The notes under the pieces were generated by a model, which had not been told where the DNA came from, did no database searches, and worked only from the letters and a program-made list of their open reading frames with translations. Position numbers and translations under genes: made by a program. From assembly GCA_024742305.1 (NCBI GenBank), contig JANSYQ010000014.1, positions 1 to 64,000 of the forward strand: a DNA stretch of 64,000 nucleotides, given 5' to 3'. How positions within the stretch are numbered: position 1 is the first letter of the stretch; each line of letters begins with the position of its first letter. Of this stretch, positions 26,788-34,274 are shown one piece after another. This stretch comes from a bacterium (lineage in GTDB: Bacteria > Bacteroidota > Bacteroidia > Flavobacteriales_D > Crocinitomicaceae).

Positions 26788-26790
26788 ATT

Positions 26791-27423
26791 CTAGCGAATC
26801 TCAAATAAATCTTCGTTCGATTTGCGAACCTTCTTTCTGAATTGAGCTTCATCTGCTTCGTGACGAAATCCAACAGGACAGGCGAGTGTTGCGGTTAAGT
26901 TCAATTCATCCAGGCCGAGAATTTCATTGTATGCCGATGGGACAAAACCTTCCATGGGTAGCGCGTCTACACGAAGTGAAGCACATGTATGCATGAGCTG
27001 ACCTAGAGCAATGTACGTTTGTTTGGAAGTCCATGCGACGATGTCCTCGGTAGATTTATTCTTTATCGAATTCACGATTCCGTTGTGAAAACCAATCAAA
27101 CTATTTGGGTCTGTGCCACGTGTAAGTGAAATCAGCTGTATGTATTTTGCAACATCCGCCTCAGATACCTTCGTGTAGGCGCAAAACACGAAAAGATGCG
27201 ATGCATCCACCACCGGACGTTGACCATGAGAGGCCTCCATCAATGCTTCCCGAATTTCGGGATCGGTAATGATGAGTACTTTGTACGCTTGCAATCCGTA
27301 TGAACTCGCCGAAAGTCGAATTGACTCTTTGAGAGTTTCCATTTGTTGTTCCGATAATTTTTTAACGGGATCAAACTTTTTGGTGGCATAGCGCCAATTG
27401 AGATCGTCGATTATTTGCTGCAC
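26791..27423 (-). CDS. NAD(P)H-dependent nitroreductase-family oxidoreductase
   Basis: The 210-residue cytoplasmic FMN enzyme is of the NfsB-like type. It begins with DLNWRYATKKFDPVKKL, has the SASSYGLQAYKVLII segment (FMN and dimer contacts), HLFVFCAYT, and the family end near CPVGFRHEADEA with a basic tail. It could reduce quinones or nitroaromatics. The stop of the convergent secreted hydrolase lies 3 bases away. It is upstream of nothing on its own strand until the DUF4907 gene, whose stop is 85 bases beyond its ATG. Confidence 0.9.
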   Translation of the reverse strand: MQQIIDDLNWRYATKKFDPVKKLSEQQMETLKESIRLSASSYGLQAYKVLIITDPEIREALMEASHGQRPVVDASHLFVFCAYTKVSEADVAKYIQLISLTRGTDPNSLIGFHNGIVNSIKNKSTEDIVAWTSKQTYIALGQLMHTCASLRVDALPMEGFVPSAYNEILGLDELNLTATLACPVGFRHEADEAQFRKKVRKSNEDLFEIR

Positions 27424-27508
27424 TTGTAAAAGATTTCTACAAAAATACGAAGGAAGAGCGAGTTAGGAGTGGGTTTTATAGTAGGGAATCCGTAATAGGA
27501 ATAAGCGC

Positions 27509-27913
27509 TTACTGCTTTTCCATTAGCACTTCGTTGATTTTCAGTAGGGAATCTAGGTTTATGGCACCAATGCTGTCCAATTCTTGCGGTTCCACGGTAG
27601 GAGGGAAGTACCCCATGGCAACTTTTTCAAGGGCTAATTCGGCTGCTAACTCCGCTTTTTCCTGCGATTGGAAATAATGGATGCCATTGACAGATGGAAC
27701 AATTTTCTGATCGATTTGCATGCGAGCGCCTTTGTAAAGTTGGTACCCCCAACCTTGTCCTTCGGTTTCTACCGCACGATACGACCAATCGTTCTTGGTC
27801 TCTGACATCGTTTTTCCTTTTGTTGGCTTCGATGATTTCGATTCATCGGTGATTTCCTGAGAACAACTAAAGAGTAAAAATGTTAATGCGAAGAATGCGA
27901 TACTTCTCATCAC
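27509..27913 (-). CDS. DUF4907 family lipoprotein
   Basis: The 134-residue protein has a lipobox with Cys17 (LFSC). A Ser/Lys-rich linker precedes the DUF4907 core (about 50-115): WGYQLYKGARMQIDQKIVPSV, then YFQSQEKAELAAELALEKVAMGYFPPT, as in members of the family I recall. Function is unknown. It is the last gene of the GEVED/Kelch operon, overlapping the preceding Kelch gene by 4 bases (ATGA). It would be lipid-anchored and might tether or chaperone the Kelch proteins. Confidence 0.85.
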   Translation of the reverse strand: MMRSIAFFALTFLLFSCSQEITDESKSSKPTKGKTMSETKNDWSYRAVETEGQGWGYQLYKGARMQIDQKIVPSVNGIHYFQSQEKAELAAELALEKVAMGYFPPTVEPQELDSIGAINLDSLLKINEVLMEKQ

Positions 27914-29109
27914 TTGAACTGAATTTTTTCGACGTGAACTTCACCCGAATGTTTACGCGTAAAGTAAGCAAGATACGTTCCTGATGGCAAATTTCCTCGC
28001 TCTACAATGTATCCGTGGGGCGTTTTTAGAATATTTGATGGAGAAACCGAAGTTTTTCCGTCCATTGAAACAATGTTCAAATCAAAATCATTGTACTCTG
28101 ACTCGATGGTAATTTTATCGGTCGCCGGATTCGGATAGACTTTTACGTCAAGATCAGGAATTTCATCAACGTTGAGAATGCGCAAATAAGCGTACATGTC
28201 ATCTTGGAAGGACCCATTGAAGCCTGTCCCTACAAACGCGAAATTATTTAAAAGGAAGACGGCTGCGTTCGAGCGCCCTGGGCCAGGATAATTGGCTCTT
28301 TGTACCCAAGAATCTGCATAATAGTTGTATTCCCACAAATCGTTTTTGTAATCAAAATTGATGTCTTCTCCCATGCAGATGAACCCTGATGGAAACTGCC
28401 CCCAGCCTACTGCGCCTTTCCTTGGTGTCCCTGGGAAATCTGTTTTCTGCGTCCAAGAGTCAGTGGAAGGTTCGTACTGCCAAAAATCAACGAGCATCAC
28501 TCCGTCGTCACCAGTTCCTATGTATCCTTGATCGCCCATGCTAAACCCAACGGCTTCTTTTCTGGCTGTTCCTCCAAAATCGTTGAGTTGTGTCCATAAA
28601 TTGGTAGCTGGATCATAGCTATACATGTCCTTCTGAAGTCCATTTGCATCAATTCCAGTGCCGATGTACGCAAGATCGTTGATTACAAATGAAACTGCTT
28701 GTCGTCTTGGAGAACCAATGAAGTTAGCGCGTTGTGACCACGTTTCCGTTGCAGGATCGTATTCCCACAGATCCCCAAAAAATGGATTGGTTGTTCCTTG
28801 TCCTAAACAGACATAACCTTTGTTATTGATAGCAAAAGAACAGGCGGAACCGCGTTCCAAACCATCACCGGAAAGTCCCCCAATGGATAGTTCATCGTCC
28901 CAATCGTCGGTCCAAAAGTCGTACGAGTACATTTTTCTTCGGAAGCCATCGTGGTCTAGACCTCCCATCATGTAGCCTTCGCCATTTAAAACAAAAGTGG
29001 ATGCAACAGATCGTGGCTGACCGTTCACTGAGTCCTTAGTGGTCCAAGCGCCTTGCGAAAAACTTATGGTAGTTGCTGCACAAGCAAGTAGGGTTAACAG
29101 AATACGCAT
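27910..29109 (-). CDS. secreted six-blade Kelch protein with T9SS sorting domain (fourth of four)
   Basis: The 399-residue protein has a signal peptide (MRILLTLLACAATTISFSQ), then six bacterial Kelch repeats of about 48-50 residues with the pattern R..A..F.....GY.GTG......D.W.Y.P.T..W.Q. Examples are KGYVCLGQG, LAYIGTGID, QGYIGTGDD and FAFVGTGFN. The last about 75 residues are a type A sorting domain (VKVYPNPATDKITI, LPSGTYLAYF, EKIQFK). Each Kelch repeat is one blade, so the mature protein is a six-blade propeller on the cell surface. Overlaps the DUF4907 gene by 4 bases; 3 bases separate it from the upstream Kelch gene. Confidence 0.9.
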   Translation of the reverse strand: MRILLTLLACAATTISFSQGAWTTKDSVNGQPRSVASTFVLNGEGYMMGGLDHDGFRRKMYSYDFWTDDWDDELSIGGLSGDGLERGSACSFAINNKGYVCLGQGTTNPFFGDLWEYDPATETWSQRANFIGSPRRQAVSFVINDLAYIGTGIDANGLQKDMYSYDPATNLWTQLNDFGGTARKEAVGFSMGDQGYIGTGDDGVMLVDFWQYEPSTDSWTQKTDFPGTPRKGAVGWGQFPSGFICMGEDINFDYKNDLWEYNYYADSWVQRANYPGPGRSNAAVFLLNNFAFVGTGFNGSFQDDMYAYLRILNVDEIPDLDVKVYPNPATDKITIESEYNDFDLNIVSMDGKTSVSPSNILKTPHGYIVERGNLPSGTYLAYFTRKHSGEVHVEKIQFK

Positions 29110-29112
29110 GGC

Positions 29113-30324
29113 TTATTGAATTGTAATGGATGAATTTGCTGTTCGATTTCCACTAGAAACCAAAATTCTGTACTGGCCGGAAGGAAGATCACTTACCGCT
29201 AGTTCATTCGTGTGTTGAACGGTGCGAACTTGCTCACCTAGCATATTAATCAACGCGATGGATTCTGCTTCGAATGACGATTTCACGTGAATCACCTCGC
29301 TCGCTGGGTTCGGATATACAGAGATTTCTAGCTCTTCCTCTTCCAGTCCTAACGTCCACATTGGATGGTATTCGTGAATACTCATTTTCTTACCGGACAC
29401 TCCTTTTCCTGTTCCGACGTAAGCGCGACTACCGAGTACAAACGCTACGGCATTTTTTCGTGGGCTACCACCATATTCGGCGCGCACGGACCAAGAATTG
29501 TCAAATGGATTGTACTCCCATAGATCATCAAGCATTCCACCATTCGTTCCCATACAAACATATCCTCGATCAGCGATAGTAAACGTTACTGCACTTGCTC
29601 TTGCGCTTGCCGGTAAATCTGCACGCTGTGCCCATGAGTTGGTTGATGGTTTGTACTCCCACCAATCTTGGCGGTACAAATCTTGATCGGTACCAAGTCC
29701 TACGTAACCTTTTCCATCAACGGCAAGCGCTGATAATTGATAGCGAACTCCGCCTGGGAAACTTGCCATTGTAGACCAAGAATCTGTTGCAGGAGAGTAC
29801 TTGTACATAGCAGCGGTGTAATTGTTGGGGCCGTGTTTTCCGGCTACAACGTATGCTTCATCATTCACAACAAAACAAGCACCGAAGTACATTCCTCCTC
29901 CATTGTTACCGGGGAAACTCGCTCTTGTCGTCCATGAGTTCGAAACTGGATCATACCGCCAGTTGTCACTCAATTTGGTCGCTCCGACATCTGTGGCATT
30001 GGCTGTATTCATTCCAGTGGTGATGTAGCCATAGTTTCCAATTCCGAATCCAATAGCGTTCCTGCGTTCTGAACCGGGAAGGTTGGCCATTTGCGTCCAT
30101 GAATCTGTCAATTCGTTGTAGCGCCATAAATCTTTACGAACGATTTCCGCAGTGTCTACACCTGTACCTAAATAAGCTACACCATTCACCGTGAAAGCTA
30201 CGGCACGTTCTCTTTTCAGACCGGTAAAATCATTCTTTTTGATCCACGAGTTTGGAACTGGTGGACTTTGACCGAAGGTGAATCCCGCGATCATAACAAA
30301 TAGTATTAGTAGGGTTTGTTTCAT
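29113..30324 (-). CDS. secreted six-blade Kelch protein with T9SS sorting domain (third of four)
   Basis: The 403-residue protein has a signal peptide (MKQTLLILFVMIAGFTFGQ), six Kelch repeats (including VAYLGTGVD, YGYITTGMN, EAYVVAGKH, KGYVGLGTD, RGYVCMGTN, RAYVGTGKG) and a type A sorting domain (ISVYPNPASEVIHV, LINMLGEQVR, DLPSGQYRIL). It lacks DxD-type catalytic residues, and the repeats have the typical glycines, so a binding role is more likely than catalysis. One base separates it from the upstream Kelch gene. The blade number equals that of its three neighbours. Confidence 0.9.
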   Translation of the reverse strand: MKQTLLILFVMIAGFTFGQSPPVPNSWIKKNDFTGLKRERAVAFTVNGVAYLGTGVDTAEIVRKDLWRYNELTDSWTQMANLPGSERRNAIGFGIGNYGYITTGMNTANATDVGATKLSDNWRYDPVSNSWTTRASFPGNNGGGMYFGACFVVNDEAYVVAGKHGPNNYTAAMYKYSPATDSWSTMASFPGGVRYQLSALAVDGKGYVGLGTDQDLYRQDWWEYKPSTNSWAQRADLPASARASAVTFTIADRGYVCMGTNGGMLDDLWEYNPFDNSWSVRAEYGGSPRKNAVAFVLGSRAYVGTGKGVSGKKMSIHEYHPMWTLGLEEEELEISVYPNPASEVIHVKSSFEAESIALINMLGEQVRTVQHTNELAVSDLPSGQYRILVSSGNRTANSSITIQ

Positions 30325-30325
30325 C

Positions 30326-31477
30326 TTATTGGAAGATTAATTTTTTAGTTCCTAGGTAGTGCTCCTTCACTTGGATGTGTGCAAAATACTGACCTACTGG
30401 TAAGTTCTCGCGCTCAATTCTGATAGATCCGTTGTTGGATGTTAGTCTTTGTACCGTTTGTCCTGTAGCGTCTAAAAGGTCGACACTGAATTGATCGTAT
30501 CCTTCTAAGTCAATAGTTACATGATCTATAGCTGGATTCGGGTACAGATTTACCTTTTCAAGACTTAGGTAGTCCGTGGATAAGTACAATTCTGAATCAA
30601 ATTCCCAAAAATCGGCGAAATTGGTTCCGTTGGTTCCGGTTCCGCAGTAAGATCTGTCGCCAATTGAAAAAGCAGCACCAAATCTTCGACTTGTCCCTGG
30701 AAATTCTTCCAGCATTGTCCAAGTATTCAAGAATGGGTCGTATTCCCAAACTTCATCGGTCACATTTGAAAGTCCACCTCCGTAACCAGCGATAACATAT
30801 AACTTACCACGTTGCGTAAAGTTCATGGAAGCGGCTGTTGCAATTCCCGGGAATCCGGCACGTAACACCCATTGATTGGTCGTTGCTTTATATTCATAGA
30901 ACCCACCTGAAGTTCTTACGTATCCTTTTTCACCCAAAGAAAACGCACCCATCCAAGTGGAAAGTCCGAATGGAAGGTTCCCAAGATAGTTCCATGTATT
31001 GTTCGAGGTGTCAAATTCATACAAATTGCCTGATCGCATCGCGTAGCCCTTGTCTTCAATAACGAAACCTTCTGTGTTAGAAAAAGATTCAGGTGCTGTT
31101 GCGACGGTGGTCCAAGTATTTGTTTTTGGATCGTATCGATGTACATCAGGATCATTAAATGCACCTCCAGTGATGTACGCGTAATCGCCAATCCCTAATG
31201 TTAGAACACCGTAGTTTCCGGCTGAGGTTCCGCCAATGTAGTCGGCTTTTTGCGTCCATGCGTTAGTTGATGGGTCGTATTCCCACCAGTCTTTCAATAC
31301 AATATTGACGCCAGTACCATTATAATGTCCTAGCCCCATGTATCCTTTGTTGCCAATCGCACATCCTGTTCCACGGTGTCTGCCTGCGCCTGCCATGTCG
31401 GCACGTTTGATCCAGCCTGCGTCGGCGTTATCAGCAAAGCAAAAAAGAATCGCTATTAATAAGGTCAATCGTCTCAT
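30326..31477 (-). CDS. secreted six-blade Kelch protein with T9SS sorting domain (second of four)
   Basis: The 383-residue protein has a signal peptide (MRRLTLLIAILFCFADNADA), six Kelch repeats and a type A sorting domain (VNLYPNPAIDHVTI, DLLDATGQTVQRL, NLPVGQYFAHI, KKLIFQ). Its first blade (DWWEYDPSTNAWTQKADYIGG) nearly equals the same blade of the upstream Kelch protein (DYLGG variant), so the two arose by recent duplication. Two of the middle blades are shorter and less regular (GYAMRSGNLYEF, GYVRTSGGFYEY). Overlaps the upstream Kelch gene by 4 bases. Confidence 0.9.
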   Translation of the reverse strand: MRRLTLLIAILFCFADNADAGWIKRADMAGAGRHRGTGCAIGNKGYMGLGHYNGTGVNIVLKDWWEYDPSTNAWTQKADYIGGTSAGNYGVLTLGIGDYAYITGGAFNDPDVHRYDPKTNTWTTVATAPESFSNTEGFVIEDKGYAMRSGNLYEFDTSNNTWNYLGNLPFGLSTWMGAFSLGEKGYVRTSGGFYEYKATTNQWVLRAGFPGIATAASMNFTQRGKLYVIAGYGGGLSNVTDEVWEYDPFLNTWTMLEEFPGTSRRFGAAFSIGDRSYCGTGTNGTNFADFWEFDSELYLSTDYLSLEKVNLYPNPAIDHVTIDLEGYDQFSVDLLDATGQTVQRLTSNNGSIRIERENLPVGQYFAHIQVKEHYLGTKKLIFQ

Positions 31478-32706
31478 TTGTTCACAATAATTTTTCCGGT
31501 TTTAATGGGAGAATCGTTGTAGGCTATCGAGTAGATATACTGCCCGTTTTGCCAATTTTGTGTTTCAATTCGGTTGTCTCCAAGCACTACCTTTTCATCG
31601 TATACTTTTTGTCCAACAAGATTGTGAATTTGAATAGATAGGTTCTTTGGGGAAACATCCGGGAAGTTCTCAATAGAAATGTTGACGTGATCGGAAGCCG
31701 GGTTAGGGAACGCTTGCACCGCTATTTGATCAATGCTTTTTTCAATCACCGAAAGTGCAAGGTCGTATCTCCAAAAATCCTTAAAGTTGGTGCCGTTTGT
31801 TCCGAGTCCAACGTAGGCAAAACCATTTAACGTGGTTGCAGACATATATCTTCTTGCTGTACCTGGGAACTCTTCCAGCTCGATCCATTGATCAAGAGAA
31901 GGGTCGTATTCCCAAAAGTCCTTGTAATTATCTCCAGACGAAATGGTAACACCAGTAATGACATATCCTTTCCCGTTCAAACCGAATCCAGTGGATTCCA
32001 TTCGTGGTCTCGGTCCGTTTAGTGGATCAATTCCTACATCTGCTATTGGTGTCCATGTATCCGTTGTTGGATCGTACTTATAGAAGTCGGTGCTCGACCA
32101 ACCTTGGCTGTAGCGATATCCAGTGCCAACATAGCCGTAACCGTCGAGTGAAAACCCGATAGCTGACATTCTAGCTCCACCGGGTACATTAGCTACTTGC
32201 GTCCAACTATCTGTTGGGGGGTGGTAGCGATACATATCCTGAGAACTGCTTCCTGTGCCGATGTATCCATATTCCCCAATAGCAAAGCCAACCGCTCCTC
32301 GTCTTCCCGAACCGGGAAAATCTGTGAGTTGTGTCCAAGTATTGTTGGTTGCGTCGTATTTAAAGAAATCCTTAACGAGAACGCTTCCTGAAGGAGATAT
32401 TCGTCCTGTTCCCACGTACCCAATGTCATCAATGGTGAATCCTGCAGCATGATAACAAATTCCGCCTAAATAGTCCGCTTTTTGTGTCCAAGCATTAGTT
32501 GATGGATCGTATTCCCACCAATCATCAAACAAAATATTCGGGCCAGCACCGTTGTAGTGACCAAGTCCGGCATAAATTTTATTTCCAATAGTAAGCATTG
32601 TTGTACGGTGTCTCGCTTCGCCACCAAAATCGGACTTTTGTGTCCAAATTGCACCGAACGAGTAACTTCCAGCTAGAAGCGACAGTATGAGTAGCAATTG
32701 TTTCAT
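31474..32706 (-). CDS. secreted six-blade Kelch protein with T9SS sorting domain (first of four)
   Basis: The 410-residue protein has a signal peptide (MKQLLLILSLLAGSYSFG), six Kelch repeats (YAGLGHYN, GYVGTGRI, GYIGTGSS, GYVGTGYR, GYVITGVT, AYVGLGTN) and a type A sorting domain (VQAFPNPASDHVNI, HNLVGQKVYDEKV, WQNGQYIYSI, KIIVNK). Its first blade is near-identical to that of the next Kelch gene. Overlaps the GEVED gene upstream and the next Kelch gene downstream by 4 bases each, indicating one translationally coupled operon. Confidence 0.9.
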   Translation of the reverse strand: MKQLLLILSLLAGSYSFGAIWTQKSDFGGEARHRTTMLTIGNKIYAGLGHYNGAGPNILFDDWWEYDPSTNAWTQKADYLGGICYHAAGFTIDDIGYVGTGRISPSGSVLVKDFFKYDATNNTWTQLTDFPGSGRRGAVGFAIGEYGYIGTGSSSQDMYRYHPPTDSWTQVANVPGGARMSAIGFSLDGYGYVGTGYRYSQGWSSTDFYKYDPTTDTWTPIADVGIDPLNGPRPRMESTGFGLNGKGYVITGVTISSGDNYKDFWEYDPSLDQWIELEEFPGTARRYMSATTLNGFAYVGLGTNGTNFKDFWRYDLALSVIEKSIDQIAVQAFPNPASDHVNISIENFPDVSPKNLSIQIHNLVGQKVYDEKVVLGDNRIETQNWQNGQYIYSIAYNDSPIKTGKIIVNK

Positions 32707-33839
32707 TCGAGAATTAGTTTTTGTTGCAACACTTGTTGGTCGTCTGTTAGCGTAATCATGTACATTCCCCTCGGCAAGTGCGATACGTTTACTTCAATAT
32801 CGTTGTTCAAAATCGTTTCATAAACGATTCGCCCTTGCATCGAGAAGAATTGTAGGGTTCCTTTTTGTTTCGTGTCGAAATAAATAATGTCACTGGCTGG
32901 ATTCGGATGCATACCGATGGTGTTGATAGCATTTTCCGTAAGATTCAAAGATCCTTCTGTGACAACGATAGTGTAGTCGCCAGATTCCAATCCCCAACCT
33001 TCTACTACTGCGAAAAGAGTATCATGACCCGCCGTAGAAAACTCAACTTCTGAAGCTGTTCCACAGTTGCCGGCATCATCGTTGCCATAAATCGCCATTC
33101 CATTTTGGTCTTGAATCGAGAGGAAGGTATCAAAAGTGGATCCGCAGAGCGATACTTTGATAGCGCCAAGTCCGTTCGGGACAATTTTATAGAACACGTC
33201 TGGCGAATTGTATGCATCGCTCTGACTTGTGTAGCATACCGCTGAGCTGTGATTCTCTGAATACGGAATGTTTGGCACTAAGCGGGCATTCAAACGATCG
33301 TCTCCTATATAACTTGAGCAATCAATTCCACCAGTTAAAGTAACGTTGAAATCTGTTACGGATCCCCACGTAAAAGATGCACATGGGTCCAGTGGTAATG
33401 AAAGTTGTTCTGCTTGCATTACTCGCATTCGGTGTGTTCCTGCAATGATATTGGCTGGAATGGTAACTACATAAGTCGTTGGTGATGCCATCGGTAGACC
33501 TGACCAAGTTAGTACGGATTCCGAAGCTTCGAAAACATTGTTTCCGTTGTAATCGATCCAAACTTCTGCTACGCTACTGAAGTTTCCTCCACATGTACCA
33601 AACTGAACGTTTAGACTGTATGAGGCTCCTGCGCTTAGAGTGACTGTTTCTGATGTGTGATGTTGGACTCCTGCCACGCCCGGACATCCGGTAAAATTTA
33701 TACTTCCTGAGGCACCAACGATGGATAGCGATTCAAGATTGGAGTCTGCCGTGGAAGAAGGTCCGCCAGTTGTACAATATTGCGAATAGGCGGAATTGCC
33801 CAGTAGAAGTAGGGATGCGAAAAATGCAATTGGTTTCAT
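32703..33839 (-). CDS. secreted GEVED-domain protein with T9SS sorting domain
   Basis: I start at MKPIAFFASLLLLGNSAYSQ (ATG at 33839), which gives a signal peptide; the longer frame adds an unlikely 18 residues. Residues about 20-150 are a GEVED domain (YCTTGGPSS, then SYSLNVQFGTCGG and EVWIDYNGNNVFEASE). A second beta-sandwich (about 175-295) has VFYKIVPNGLGAIKVSLCG and FDTFLSIQDQNG, resembling a pre-peptidase C-terminal (PPC-like) fold. A type A sorting domain ends it (GMHPNPASDIIYF, FFSMQGRIVYE, LPRGMYMITL). First gene of the Kelch operon. It may carry the binding site that the propellers work with; no catalytic domain is visible. Confidence 0.85.
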   Translation of the reverse strand: MKPIAFFASLLLLGNSAYSQYCTTGGPSSTADSNLESLSIVGASGSINFTGCPGVAGVQHHTSETVTLSAGASYSLNVQFGTCGGNFSSVAEVWIDYNGNNVFEASESVLTWSGLPMASPTTYVVTIPANIIAGTHRMRVMQAEQLSLPLDPCASFTWGSVTDFNVTLTGGIDCSSYIGDDRLNARLVPNIPYSENHSSAVCYTSQSDAYNSPDVFYKIVPNGLGAIKVSLCGSTFDTFLSIQDQNGMAIYGNDDAGNCGTASEVEFSTAGHDTLFAVVEGWGLESGDYTIVVTEGSLNLTENAINTIGMHPNPASDIIYFDTKQKGTLQFFSMQGRIVYETILNNDIEVNVSHLPRGMYMITLTDDQQVLQQKLILE

Positions 33840-33856
33840 AATGTAAGTAGTACTTA

Positions 33857-33960
33857 ACAATTCGTTAATATATCGAAAATAATATAGTAACACATAGAAA
33901 GGACGATGAAAAAAAGCAAGAAGTTGTATGGCAATATTAATTAACTACAATTCGTTAATA
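33857..33960. repeat. 14-bp direct repeat, two copies 90 bp apart
   Basis: ACAATTCGTTAATA occurs at 33857-33870 and again at 33947-33960. Both are in the intergenic space between the GEVED gene and the small CVGCGS protein gene, one near each gene. The second is followed by GTTAAT...AGTTAAC-type sequence with short inverted symmetry. It may mark regulator sites for the two divergent promoters; this is inference. Confidence 0.6.
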
Positions 33961-33974
33961 ACTTTTAGTTAACA

Positions 33975-34008
33975 TTGGTCGAAAATTTGAAAACGACTTG
34001 CATATTTG
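33975..34008 (+). promoter_or_regulatory. predicted promoter of the CVGCGS small protein gene
   Basis: TTG at 33975-33977 and CATATTTG at 34001-34008 (7 of 8 to TANNTTTG) are 23 bases apart, the upper end of the usual range. The predicted start near 34015 leaves about 20 bases before the ATG. Confidence 0.42.
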
Positions 34009-34034
34009 TAAACTCACATTATAATAATCACGCC

Positions 34035-34205
34035 ATGACAACAGAAACTACCTTGCAAGAAGAAATTGAAGCACTAAAAGCTAAATTGACTGGTGATATG
34101 TTCCAGGATATGGAAATCAAAGACCAGATTCATAACCTTGAAATGAAGTTGAAGGGCGTGAAACCAATGGATAGCCATTTTGACTGCGTAGGTTGCGGAT
34201 CTTAA
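34035..34205 (+). CDS. 56-residue helical protein ending in CVGCGS, conserved but uncharacterised
   Basis: I choose the ATG at 34035 (MTTETTLQEEIEALKAK); a TTG at 33975 would add 20 residues but coincides with the promoter. The 56 residues form a charged, heptad-like helix (about 5-40) and a C-terminal tail DSHFDCVGCGS with a CxxC pair. Small proteins with this ending occur in many Flavobacteriia, from memory. The tail could bind metal or serve as a site for modification. There is no radical SAM, protease or ABC transporter gene nearby. A strong terminator follows directly, so it is expressed on its own. Confidence 0.75.
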   Translation: MTTETTLQEEIEALKAKLTGDMFQDMEIKDQIHNLEMKLKGVKPMDSHFDCVGCGS

Positions 34206-34227
34206 CTCCAACCCTTAACGATATTTA

Positions 34228-34257
34228 AAGGAAGACTACTTGGTCTTCCTTTTTTTT
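34228..34257 (+). terminator. intrinsic terminator after the CVGCGS gene
   Basis: AAGGAAGAC and GTCTTCCTT form a perfect 9-bp stem around TACTTG, followed by six more T residues, 22 bases after the stop. Confidence 0.92.
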
Positions 34258-34274
34258 GATCGTAACTTACGTGA

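Noticed and set aside
29274-29579. Open frames on the plus strand across the Kelch genes
   Set aside because: They lie antisense inside strongly supported Kelch genes, have no signal, domain or promoter and look like shadows.
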